Shown: positions 1 through 6,058 of the stretch, in pieces
Position numbering within the stretch: the first letter of the stretch is position 1
Layout of the letters: the number at the start of each line of letters is the position of its first letter
Assembly: GCA_913047525.1 (NCBI GenBank)
Contig: CAJWUS010000082.1
Span: forward strand, 1-6,058
From: an uncultured Flavobacteriales bacterium
GTDB lineage: Bacteria; Bacteroidota; Bacteroidia; Flavobacteriales; BACL11
Direction: 5' to 3'
DNA: 6,058 nt
Notes under the pieces: generated by a model
Told to the model about the DNA's origin: nothing
The model's input: only the letters and a program-made list of their open reading frames with translations
Databases searched by the model: none
Translations under genes and position numbers: made by a program

Positions 1-530
1 AAATCAGTAGAGCAATTAAAATGTATGTTCGATTTAAATCAGAAACTAAGGAAGACGAATTACCTGAATCTACTGCAATTAGCGGAAAAAGAAAGGAAAA
101 CTTCAGGTTCCATATTAATTACAAAGAAGGAGAAAATTGGAGCTTTGCAAACCGATTTGAGACTTCATTAATTGATTTTGATGATACAAAAACAAATGGC
201 TACATGCTTTATCAGGATATAAAATACAAACCTTTATTTTCAAAATTTAGCTTTACAAGCCGTTATGTTCTATTTAATGCAATTGAATATGATAATAGAA
301 TCTATGCCTATGAAAATGATGTGCTGTATGGTTACTCCATTCCTGCTTATTACGGAAAAGGAAATAAATCGTATGTTGTTATAAAGTATAATCCAATAAG
401 AAATGTCGATCTTTGGCTAAGATTTGCACACACTACATATACAGATAGAACTGCAATAAAAAGCGGGTGGGATGAAATTGAAGGAAACAAAATGACAGAA
501 ATAAAACTCCAATTAAGATATAAATTCTAA
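1..530 (+). CDS. C-terminal part of an outer-membrane beta-barrel protein (helix-hairpin-helix barrel family likely), 5' end missing
   Basis: The reading frame is open to the left edge: the first full codon is at base 3 and reads ISRAIK before the first methionine at base 21, so that methionine is probably internal and the gene is truncated by the window. The visible 175 or so residues alternate hydrophobic and polar residues in short aromatic-rich stretches (FRFHINY, SFANRFETSLIDF, FTSRYVLF, YVVIKYNP, LWLRFAHTTY) separated by charged turns, as in transmembrane beta strands. The last residues, KLQLRYKF, end in phenylalanine, which fits the C-terminal signal read by the BAM assembly machinery. 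From memory of the family, the tail with YAYENDVLYGYSIPAYYGKG, followed by NVDLWLRFAHTTYTDR, resembles Bacteroidota proteins that carry N-terminal helix-hairpin-helix motifs followed by a barrel. That N-terminal part is outside the window, so the family name is an inference. Another outer-membrane barrel family is the main alternative. It is followed with a one-base overlap by the oxidoreductase gene. Confidence 0.72.
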   Translation, partial: ISRAIKMYVRFKSETKEDELPESTAISGKRKENFRFHINYKEGENWSFANRFETSLIDFDDTKTNGYMLYQDIKYKPLFSKFSFTSRYVLFNAIEYDNRIYAYENDVLYGYSIPAYYGKGNKSYVVIKYNPIRNVDLWLRFAHTTYTDRTAIKSGWDEIEGNKMTEIKLQLRYKF

Positions 531-532
531 TG
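509..532 (+). promoter_or_regulatory. TAATG stop/start overlap, probable translational coupling
   Basis: The stop codon of the barrel gene (TAA, 528-530) shares its last A with the ATG (530-532) of the oxidoreductase gene. The 20 bases upstream are A/T-rich with no good Shine-Dalgarno match, the best being a weak AAGAT. The start is supported by the protein: translation from here gives a short lead and then the PIIMAPM strand expected near the N-terminus of this family. Re-initiation by ribosomes finishing the upstream gene is inferred, not shown. Confidence 0.6.
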
Positions 533-1471
533 AAGCAACTAACAACAATACTAAATATAAAACATCCAATAATAATGGCTCCTATGTTTTTGGTAACCAA
601 TACCAAAATGATGATAGAAGCGCTAAATTCTGGAATTGCAGCTTGTATCCCTGCCCTTAATTTTAGAACTATTGAAGAATTTGAAAAAGCAATAAACGAA
701 ATAAGAAATAAATCAAACTCAACTGGATTAGGAGTGAACTTAATTGTAAATAAATCGAACTCAAAACTTAAAGTACAATTGGATTCATGCGTAAGACTAA
801 AAGTTGATTTTATCATCACTTCATTAGGTAGCCCGGAAGATGTGATTAATAAATGCAAGCCATCTGGAATAAAAGTTTTTTGTGATGTAGTAGAAGAAAA
901 TTATGCGAAAAAAGTAGCAGAATTAGGAGCTGATGCAGTAATAGCTGTGAATAAAAATGCAGGAGGACATGCAGGGGATTTATCGTCAAAAGAATTGTTC
1001 AATTGTATTAATAATACTTGTGACACACCAATAATCTCAGCAGGAGGTGTTGGTGATAAATTAGGTGTTGATGAAAAACTATCAGAAGGGTTTGCTGGTT
1101 TGTCAATTGGCTCTCCGTTTATTGCTTGTGAAGAAGCAGGTATATCAGAAGAATACAAAAAAGCATGTGTTGACTATGGAAAGAATGATATTGTTATGAC
1201 TACTAAAATATCTGGAACGCCATGTACAGTAATAAACACCCCTTATGTTCAGCAAGTAGGTACTGAACAAAATTGGCTAGAAAAAATGATGAGTAAAAAC
1301 AAGAAAATCAAAAAATGGATTAAGATGCTTACTTTCTTAAAAGGAATGAGGTCAATAGAGAAAGCTGCATTAAGTAGCACTTATAAAACTGTATGGTGTG
1401 CCGGGCCAAGCATTGAATACACAAAAGAAATACTACCAATAAAAGAAATTGTGAATCAACTTGTTAATTAG
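530..1471 (+). CDS. Nitronate monooxygenase / FabK-like FMN-dependent oxidoreductase
   Basis: A complete 313-residue cytoplasmic flavoenzyme of the 2-nitropropane dioxygenase family, a TIM barrel that binds FMN. Visible signatures in order: PIIMAPM at residues 13-19 (first strand, flavin contact); ITSLGSPED at 96-104; AGGHAG at 144-149, containing the family's catalytic or substrate-binding histidine (His147); ISAGGVGD at 169-176, the FMN phosphate loop; SIGSPFIACEEAG at 192-204, matching the family's (M/I)GTxFxxxxE segment; and VWCAGPSIE at 288-296 near the C-terminus. The length is normal for class I enzymes. Known members oxidise alkyl nitronates to carbonyl compounds and nitrite, while the FabK branch reduces enoyl-ACP. 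The sequence alone does not separate these activities, and detoxifying nitronate monooxygenase is the usual default name. Residues 251-271 are lysine-rich and amphipathic, without other known meaning. The gene is probably cotranscribed with the upstream barrel gene, and its stop overlaps the stop of the convergent symporter gene. Confidence 0.9.
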   Translation: MKQLTTILNIKHPIIMAPMFLVTNTKMMIEALNSGIAACIPALNFRTIEEFEKAINEIRNKSNSTGLGVNLIVNKSNSKLKVQLDSCVRLKVDFIITSLGSPEDVINKCKPSGIKVFCDVVEENYAKKVAELGADAVIAVNKNAGGHAGDLSSKELFNCINNTCDTPIISAGGVGDKLGVDEKLSEGFAGLSIGSPFIACEEAGISEEYKKACVDYGKNDIVMTTKISGTPCTVINTPYVQQVGTEQNWLEKMMSKNKKIKKWIKMLTFLKGMRSIEKAALSSTYKTVWCAGPSIEYTKEILPIKEIVNQLVN

Positions 1472-3255
1472 AATATCTTAACCTTTATTTTCTTCCAAAC
1501 CTTACTTAATAAATAAGCTGAAATTAAAGCAACTATAGTAAGTATTCCTCCTAATTGTAAATTTCCATAAATAAAATAGCCTGTAGCAAAAAGCAAACTA
1601 TAAATCATAGCTAAAGCCAAAAGCATTGCTAATATACCGGCAGGAACTGACCAACCTTCTGTTTCAATTTGCTCATTACCAATTATAGTTTTCCAACCTG
1701 GCCCTCCAGGGGTTGTTTTTTTGTAAAAGTTTAGAAGTATTTCTTTATCTTCAGCAGGAGTTGAAAAAGTCACCAGAAGCCAAACTACTGTAGTAATAAA
1801 TACGACTATTGGAAATTTCATGTAGTCTGGCATTAATGCACTATCTCCGAATAAAGCAGAAGATATTACATCAATATTAAATAATATCGAAACTATCCCA
1901 GATACAAAAATAGCGGATACTTCACTCCAGGCATTTATTCTCCACCAAAACCATCTGAGAATAAAAATAAGCCCTGTCCCTGCGCCAAACATCAAAATAA
2001 AATCAAATAACTGCAAAGCATTGGTAAGCAGCAATGCCAAAGCAGCAGAGGCTAAAAATAGTAGAACAGTTGCAAATCTACCAACATTAACCAACTGCTT
2101 CTCACTAGCATTAGGGTTGATTTGTTGTAAATAGAAATCGTTCACCACATAGGATGCTCCCCAATTCAAATGAGTAGAAATAGTGGACATATAAGCCGCA
2201 ATTAAAGAAGCCAAAACCAAGCCCAATAATCCTGTTGGTAATTTGGTAAGCATAGCAGAATAAGCCAAATCATGCCCTAATTTATCTTCACTAACAGCCG
2301 GAAAAGCATAACTAATACTAGCTATATCTGGAAAAACAACTAATGATGCTAAAGCCACTAAAATCCAAGGCCAAGGACGTAAGGCATAATGCATAATATT
2401 AAAAAAGAAAGTTGCTCCAATCGCATGATTCTCGTCTTTTGCCGCCAACATTCTTTGAGCAATATAACCACCACCTCCAGGTTCTGCCCCAGGATACCAA
2501 GCACTCCACCACTGCACAGCAAGTGGAATAATCAGTAGCATTATGAGTTGTTCTGTATTTGAGAAATCTGGAAGCATTGATATTTTTCCCATAACATTAG
2601 GATGGGTAATTAAAGCCTGAACCCCACCTATTTCTGGAATATTTACTAAATAATATGCAGCTCCAACAGAACCAACCATTGCAACAAAAAAGAGTAAAAA
2701 ATCAGTATAAACAACACCTTTAAAACCTCCCATTGTGCTAAAAATAACTGTAATTAATCCTGCAATCCCAATTGTTTCAAAAGCAGTTAAACCCAACATA
2801 ACTTGCCCAATTTTTATAGCGGCTAAAGAGATTCCTCCCATAGCCAGTACATTAAATATCACACCTAAATATAGGGCCCTAAAACCTCTTAAAAATTTAG
2901 CAGGTTTTCCTGAATATCTGAGTTCATAGAACTCAATATCAGTATTCACATTGGATTTTCTCCAAAGTTTTGCATAAACAAAAACTGTGAGTAATCCTGT
3001 AAGTAAAAACACCCACCATACCCAATTTCCTGCTACACCATTATTTCTTACAATATCAGTTACAAGGTTCGGTGTGTCAGTAGAAAATGTAGTTGCCACC
3101 ATAGAAAGCCCCAACAACCACCAAGGCATATTTCTTCCTGAAAGAAAAAACTGAGAAGAACTTTCTCCTGATTTTTTTGACACAATTAAACCAATTAATA
3201 AAGTAATTAGTAGAAATGAAATAATAATTATCCAATCTAAATTTGCAATTTCCAT
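1468..3255 (-). CDS. Sodium:solute symporter family transporter
   Basis: A complete 595-residue inner-membrane transporter of the SSS family (PutP/SGLT type), which uses the sodium gradient to take up a solute. About 14 hydrophobic segments can be counted, starting at residues 8-26 and ending at 565-587. Family signatures: FFLSGRNMPWWLLGLSM at 36-52; GGFKGVVYTDFLLF at 176-189, the usual GG-x-x-x-V-x-x-TD block; and AAYMSTISTHLNWGASY at 353-369. In the last block Ser357-Thr358 line up with the Ser-Ser pair of the Na2 sodium site in Vibrio SGLT, judged by eye. A glycine-rich loop EPGGGGYIAQRM (258-269) and a TTPGGPGW loop (514-521) before the last two helices are typical of a long Bacteroidota subgroup whose substrates are largely unassigned. 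The start gives MEIANLDWII, entering directly into the first helix. No Shine-Dalgarno sequence is visible. It is divergent from the methyltransferase gene; no neighbour suggests a substrate, so none is given. Confidence 0.93.
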   Translation of the reverse strand: MEIANLDWIIIISFLLITLLIGLIVSKKSGESSSQFFLSGRNMPWWLLGLSMVATTFSTDTPNLVTDIVRNNGVAGNWVWWVFLLTGLLTVFVYAKLWRKSNVNTDIEFYELRYSGKPAKFLRGFRALYLGVIFNVLAMGGISLAAIKIGQVMLGLTAFETIGIAGLITVIFSTMGGFKGVVYTDFLLFFVAMVGSVGAAYYLVNIPEIGGVQALITHPNVMGKISMLPDFSNTEQLIMLLIIPLAVQWWSAWYPGAEPGGGGYIAQRMLAAKDENHAIGATFFFNIMHYALRPWPWILVALASLVVFPDIASISYAFPAVSEDKLGHDLAYSAMLTKLPTGLLGLVLASLIAAYMSTISTHLNWGASYVVNDFYLQQINPNASEKQLVNVGRFATVLLFLASAALALLLTNALQLFDFILMFGAGTGLIFILRWFWWRINAWSEVSAIFVSGIVSILFNIDVISSALFGDSALMPDYMKFPIVVFITTVVWLLVTFSTPAEDKEILLNFYKKTTPGGPGWKTIIGNEQIETEGWSVPAGILAMLLALAMIYSLLFATGYFIYGNLQLGGILTIVALISAYLLSKVWKKIKVKIF

Positions 3256-3318
3256 ATGTGAATTTTATTTGAACAAATCTAATGAAATCTTTTACTTAAA
3301 TAGCTTTACATTTGCCCA
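3256..3318. promoter_or_regulatory. Divergent 63-base promoter region with two TAnnTTTG boxes and a small inverted repeat
   Basis: This gap must carry the promoters of both flanking genes unless they lie inside coding sequence. On the plus strand TACATTTG (3307-3314) matches the Bacteroidota -7 consensus TAnnTTTG and ends only four bases before the methyltransferase ATG at 3319. On the minus strand TAGATTTG (complement of 3274-3281) matches the same consensus and lies 18 bases before the symporter ATG. Neither has a clear TTTG -33 box at the expected distance of about 20 bases, so both are tentative. An inverted repeat ATTTG-AA-CAAAT (3267-3278) overlaps the minus-strand box and could be an operator or chance in A/T-rich DNA. 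No ribosome binding site is evident on either side. Confidence 0.4.
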
Positions 3319-4476
3319 ATGAAGAATGATAATTTTTACATGCTAGCCAAAACTATGTTTGGCTTAGAGGGAATCTTGGCAGAAGAGTTAAGAAAACTTG
3401 GAGCTCAGAATGTAAAACCAATGAATCGTGCTGTAAGTTTTAAAGGTGACAAGGGTTTTATGTATAAGGCAAACCTAAACTTAAGAACGGCTCTTAGAAT
3501 TTTAAAACCAATTGCATATTTTCAGGCACACAATGAAAAAGAATTGTATCAGAAACTGTGCGAAATTGATTGGCCTGGAATCTTTGATTTAGATTCAACT
3601 TTTGCTACGCATGCCACTACTCATTCTGAAGTTTTTACGCATAGTAAATATGCATCATTAGTAATGAAAGATGCAATCGTAGATACTTTTAGAAAAAAGT
3701 TTGACAAGCGACCAAATGTTGACCCTGAAATGCCAAACATCAGTATTAATCTTCATATTGCTAAACACACTTGCACAGTATCTCTAGATAGTTCAGGAGA
3801 TTCTTTGCACAAAAGAGGGTATAAACTAAATGCAGTTACTGCCCCTATGAATGAAGTATTAGCTGCTGGTCTTATATTATTAAGTGACTGGAATAAAATA
3901 TCCAATTTTCATGATCCAATGTGCGGTTCAGGAACTTTACTAATTGAAGCGGCACTTATTGCCTATAATATTCCTGCGAATATTTTCCGTGAACGCTTTG
4001 GATTTGAAGGATGGAAGAATTTTGATGAAGAGCTATTTGAGAAAATAAAAGAAATTTCTCTTGAAAAAGAAACCCATTATTACGGCAAAATAACCGGAAG
4101 TGATCATTTCCAAAAAGCTGTAAGAATTAGTAGAGAAAATATTGACAATGCTCTATTCTATGAAAATATCAAAGTAACTAAATCTGACTTTTTTGAAACT
4201 GAAATAGCCCCAGAGACTTTTGTAATATTTAACCCTCCTTATGGAGAGAGAATTGATTTAGGAGTAAATGATTTTTATGAAAAAGTAGGAGCCACCTTAA
4301 AGCACAAATATCAAGGATGTAGTATTTGGCTAATTTCATCTGACATTGAAAACATGAAATTTATTGGTTTACGCCCAAGCAGAAAGATAAAAGTAATGAA
4401 CGGTAAACTTGAATGCAGCTTTAGAAAGTTTGAAGTTTATGAAGGTAGTAAGAAAGCCAAAAAACAACAAGGTTAA
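3319..4476 (+). CDS. rlmL: THUMP-domain class I SAM-dependent RNA methyltransferase (RlmL/YpsC type)
   Basis: A complete 385-residue cytoplasmic enzyme, matching the length of the one-domain RlmL/YpsC family and corresponding to the N-terminal half of the fused E. coli RlmKL. The family makes N2-methylguanosine at position 2445 of 23S rRNA using S-adenosylmethionine; that exact target is taken from the family. The N-terminal part (about 8-70) starts with the characteristic AKTMFGLEGILAEEL. The THUMP RNA-binding domain spans about 45-157 and ends in the conserved VSLDSSGDSLHKRGYK (154-169). APMNEVLAAG (175-184) leads into the Rossmann-fold methyltransferase: motif I DPMCGSGTLLIEAA (199-212) binds the cofactor, the GSD acidic loop is at 260-262, and the catalytic motif IV is NPPYGER (305-311). 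Nothing key is missing. The NPPY motif causes frequent misnaming as an N6-adenine DNA methylase. The chosen start gives the expected short lead before the conserved N-terminus. The lysine-rich tail (378-383, KKAKKQ) is ordinary. A hairpin terminator follows the stop. Confidence 0.92.
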   Translation: MKNDNFYMLAKTMFGLEGILAEELRKLGAQNVKPMNRAVSFKGDKGFMYKANLNLRTALRILKPIAYFQAHNEKELYQKLCEIDWPGIFDLDSTFATHATTHSEVFTHSKYASLVMKDAIVDTFRKKFDKRPNVDPEMPNISINLHIAKHTCTVSLDSSGDSLHKRGYKLNAVTAPMNEVLAAGLILLSDWNKISNFHDPMCGSGTLLIEAALIAYNIPANIFRERFGFEGWKNFDEELFEKIKEISLEKETHYYGKITGSDHFQKAVRISRENIDNALFYENIKVTKSDFFETEIAPETFVIFNPPYGERIDLGVNDFYEKVGATLKHKYQGCSIWLISSDIENMKFIGLRPSRKIKVMNGKLECSFRKFEVYEGSKKAKKQQG

Positions 4477-4500
4477 TTTTCAGAGAAATTAGCTAAAAAT

Positions 4501-4531
4501 AAAAAAGCCTGCAATTGCGAGCTTCTCTTTT
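4501..4531. terminator. Intrinsic terminator, probably bidirectional, between convergent genes
   Basis: In the 69-base gap between two convergent genes, AAGCCTGC (4505-4512) and GCGAGCTT (4517-4524) form an eight-pair stem around an AATT loop, with one G-T wobble and one C-A mismatch. On the plus strand the stem is followed by a pyrimidine run ending in TTTT (4528-4531), interrupted by two Cs. On the minus strand it is followed by a stronger run of six T (complement of 4501-4506), extended by further T-rich sequence. It can therefore end transcripts of both the methyltransferase and the TSP3-SPOR gene, and should work better for the latter. Confidence 0.65.
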
Positions 4532-4545
4532 CCATTATCTGTTAA

Positions 4546-6058
4546 TTACTCTGAAAGAGTTTTAGCGTTTTCAATAGATATTTGCTTGCCATCCAGAAGT
4601 GGTTTTACAAAAGCATCATTAAAGCCGGCTGTTTTCACCTCTTGTAATCTTGTATTGGCAGTAGCATAATCGTTATAAGTTCCTGCATGGTATCGGTATA
4701 ATTTGGAGTTATTGATATTCTCTTTTACAACCTCTCCAATTTTTATCATTTTTGCTAATACATTAGCTGGTACATTTTCTTTATAAACCCCTATTTGCAC
4801 TACATATTCTACATTTGGCTTTGCCTCTTTTTTCTCCACTTTTGGAGTTGCTACTTTAGAGGTGTTTCTTCTTGGTAACTTCCCATTTACTGCTCTTATT
4901 GCAGCATACAAACCAATCTTTTTTCCATCTTTAAATGCCACTACAAATGAACCTTCAAATCCTCTTAAAAGCATCTTATTCTGCTGCTCAACCGCATCTT
5001 TATAATTAGTATAAGAACCAGTAAAATACCTTGTAAAACCATCATTAGAGGTAAATGAAATCACATTAGGAACCCCTTTGAAAATATCTTTTGACAACAC
5101 TACTTTATACGCTCCAATTTGCACTCTGAAAATAATTTTACCTATCGAACTTTTTACTTCCTTTTTTGAATCTTCTTCTTTTAATTCTTCCACCTCATTG
5201 GTTTGCTCTGTTGCGGCAACCGTCTCTTCTGTAGTTTCTCCCTCTTTTACTACTTCTTCTTTTTTCGGAACTACTGGTGTAGGAGGTGTAGGACTATAAA
5301 GAGTAACCACCCCATTTTCTACCTCTACAATCTCAGTATCGTCCATTCCTTCATTCAGTTCTAATTGGGCTTGTCGGTTTATTGCCTTATCAAAACTACC
5401 ATAAGAACCAACAGAATAAACAACCATTCCATCATCTTGCAACAAACTTTCCAAATCATCAAAACTCAGAAATTTATTAATCACACTTGCAGGAACATCA
5501 TCTCTGAATTCTCCAAGCATAACCGCAAATCGCTTACCTTGAATTTTAGTATTGATTGATGGAACATCATTTATAATATTAAAAGCATTTGCTTTTGCAA
5601 TCAAATAATCATTAATCGATTTGAAATCATCTTTTGAGATTTCATTTTCGTTATACACATTGGCATATTCTCTTGATGCAGCATTGTATTTGCTATACAT
5701 ACTTTTCGATTGTTCATCAGAAAGTTGTACTCCTTTTGCATTTACAATAGCTCCTCTTGGCGTATTTGCTTCTTCATCTATGTAATTAGGAATACCATCT
5801 TTATCATCATCAATAGGACAGCCATTTGCATCCACATTCACCCCTTCTGGCGTTTCAGGACAATAATCATCAATATCTGCCACCATATCACCATCAGAAT
5901 CTTCCACATCTAATACCTTAAAATTCACCTCAGCATAGAATCTCTGGTCGGAATATGGTCTTGCTTTTCTTGGCTTTGGCGTAAATAAATCAAAATGAAC
6001 CGTAAAAGTGGTTACTATAAAATTATCACTTCCACCTTCCTCTACTCCATCAATCATA
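4546..6058 (-). CDS. C-terminal part of a surface protein with TSP3 linker and three SPOR-like repeats, 5' end missing
   Basis: At least 503 residues are visible, numbered here from the methionine at base 6057. The window ends one base beyond that codon. The first residues, FIVTTFTVHFDLFTP (13-27), look like a last beta strand of an outer-membrane barrel, so the true start is probably further right. Next comes a thrombospondin type 3 segment (53-94) with the calcium-binding pattern DSDGDMVADIDDYCPETP, the Cys66-Cys80 pair and DDDKDGIPNYID, followed by a degenerate unit (97-110) without cysteines. After a polar helical stretch (115-170) come three SPOR-like repeats at about 176-251, 309-381 and 417-493. 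These are separated by a Pro-Thr and Glu-rich linker (255-305) and a short lysine-rich linker (396-414). SPOR domains bind peptidoglycan glycan strands stripped of stem peptides. I infer an outer-membrane protein reaching into the periplasm to contact the cell wall. Another possible role is a component of motility or secretion. No gene name is recognised. Confidence 0.82.
   Translation of the reverse strand, partial: MIDGVEEGGSDNFIVTTFTVHFDLFTPKPRKARPYSDQRFYAEVNFKVLDVEDSDGDMVADIDDYCPETPEGVNVDANGCPIDDDKDGIPNYIDEEANTPRGAIVNAKGVQLSDEQSKSMYSKYNAASREYANVYNENEISKDDFKSINDYLIAKANAFNIINDVPSINTKIQGKRFAVMLGEFRDDVPASVINKFLSFDDLESLLQDDGMVVYSVGSYGSFDKAINRQAQLELNEGMDDTEIVEVENGVVTLYSPTPPTPVVPKKEEVVKEGETTEETVAATEQTNEVEELKEEDSKKEVKSSIGKIIFRVQIGAYKVVLSKDIFKGVPNVISFTSNDGFTRYFTGSYTNYKDAVEQQNKMLLRGFEGSFVVAFKDGKKIGLYAAIRAVNGKLPRRNTSKVATPKVEKKEAKPNVEYVVQIGVYKENVPANVLAKMIKIGEVVKENINNSKLYRYHAGTYNDYATANTRLQEVKTAGFNDAFVKPLLDGKQISIENAKTLSE
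4579..5532 (-). repeat. Three tandem SPOR-like protein repeats
   Basis: Within the last gene, three units share a pattern at the protein level only. Each opens with a strand ending in a glycine and an aromatic: FAVMLGEF (5305-5532 unit), FRVQIGAY (4915-5133 unit), YVVQIGVY (4579-4809 unit). Each continues to a second strand and turn: YSVGSYGSFDKA, YFTGSYTNYKDA, YHAGTYNDYATA. The last two end with GFEGSFVVAFKDGKKI and GFNDAFVKPLLDGKQI. This matches the SPOR fold, in which two such halves form a four-stranded sheet. The first unit is most diverged, with Met in place of the usual Gln before the glycine and a less clear ending. Confidence 0.72.

Noticed and set aside
433..858. Open frame of 141 codons on the minus strand across the first two genes
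   Set aside because: It lies antisense to the end of the barrel gene and the start of the oxidoreductase gene, both well supported. Its translation resembles no family and is rich in Phe, Ile and Ser, as expected from the reverse of A/T-rich coding DNA.
901..1158. Open frame of 85 codons on the minus strand inside the oxidoreductase gene
   Set aside because: It is antisense to the conserved AGGHAG and SAGGVG region of the flavoenzyme and shows no independent protein features.
2735..2929. Open frame of 64 codons on the plus strand inside the symporter gene
   Set aside because: It is antisense to conserved symporter helices and its translation resembles no protein family.
4235..4255. NPPY motif suggesting an N6-adenine DNA methyltransferase and so a restriction-modification system
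   Set aside because: The motif follows a THUMP domain in a protein of RlmL/YpsC length and order, and no restriction endonuclease or specificity gene is nearby.
4513..4516. GCAATTGC palindrome (4511-4518) as a protein-binding site
   Set aside because: It forms the top of the terminator hairpin in a convergent gap, which explains it better.
5251..5295. Short near-repeat of GTAGGAGGTGTAGG type suggesting a DNA repeat or binding site
   Set aside because: On the coding strand it encodes the PTPPTPVVP linker; repetition of Pro and Thr codons explains it.
5078..5913. Three plus-strand open frames (5078-5299, 5365-5559, 5710-5913) antisense to the TSP3-SPOR gene
   Set aside because: Their low-complexity Ser/Thr/Phe or Ile-rich translations are the reverse of the Glu-rich linker, SPOR and Asp-rich TSP3 coding sequence.

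Overview
The window looks like ordinary chromosomal DNA from an AT-rich member of the Bacteroidota, perhaps the Cytophagales or a relative. The reasons are an outer-membrane barrel protein and an outer-membrane/peptidoglycan-type TSP3-SPOR protein of styles common in that phylum, starts without a clear Shine-Dalgarno sequence, and TAnnTTTG promoter-like boxes in the only divergent intergenic gap. The lineage is inferred from protein style and base composition, not from a marker gene. No rRNA, tRNA, CRISPR array, insertion sequence or phage gene is visible.

Layout from left to right. Bases 1-530 (+) hold the C-terminal part of an outer-membrane beta-barrel protein whose start lies outside the window. 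Its stop codon shares one base with the start of a flavin-dependent nitronate monooxygenase/FabK-family oxidoreductase (530-1471, +). That gene runs tail to tail, with a 4-base overlap, into a sodium:solute symporter on the opposite strand (1468-3255, -). A 63-base divergent gap separates the symporter from a THUMP-domain 23S rRNA methyltransferase of the RlmL/YpsC type (3319-4476, +). A 69-base convergent gap with a hairpin terminator follows. The last gene (4546 to beyond the right edge, -) encodes the C-terminal 503 residues of a surface protein: a probable last barrel strand, a calcium-binding thrombospondin type 3 linker, and three SPOR-like repeats.

The genes do not form one pathway. 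Two encode envelope proteins (first and last), one a membrane transporter, one a cytoplasmic flavoenzyme and one an RNA-modifying enzyme. The only likely shared transcript is the first pair. The coding density is about 98 percent, and neither gap exceeds 70 bases.

I found no convincing undescribed system. The item most worth following is the last protein, where SPOR repeats sit in the position usually taken by an OmpA-type peptidoglycan-binding domain after a TSP3 linker.
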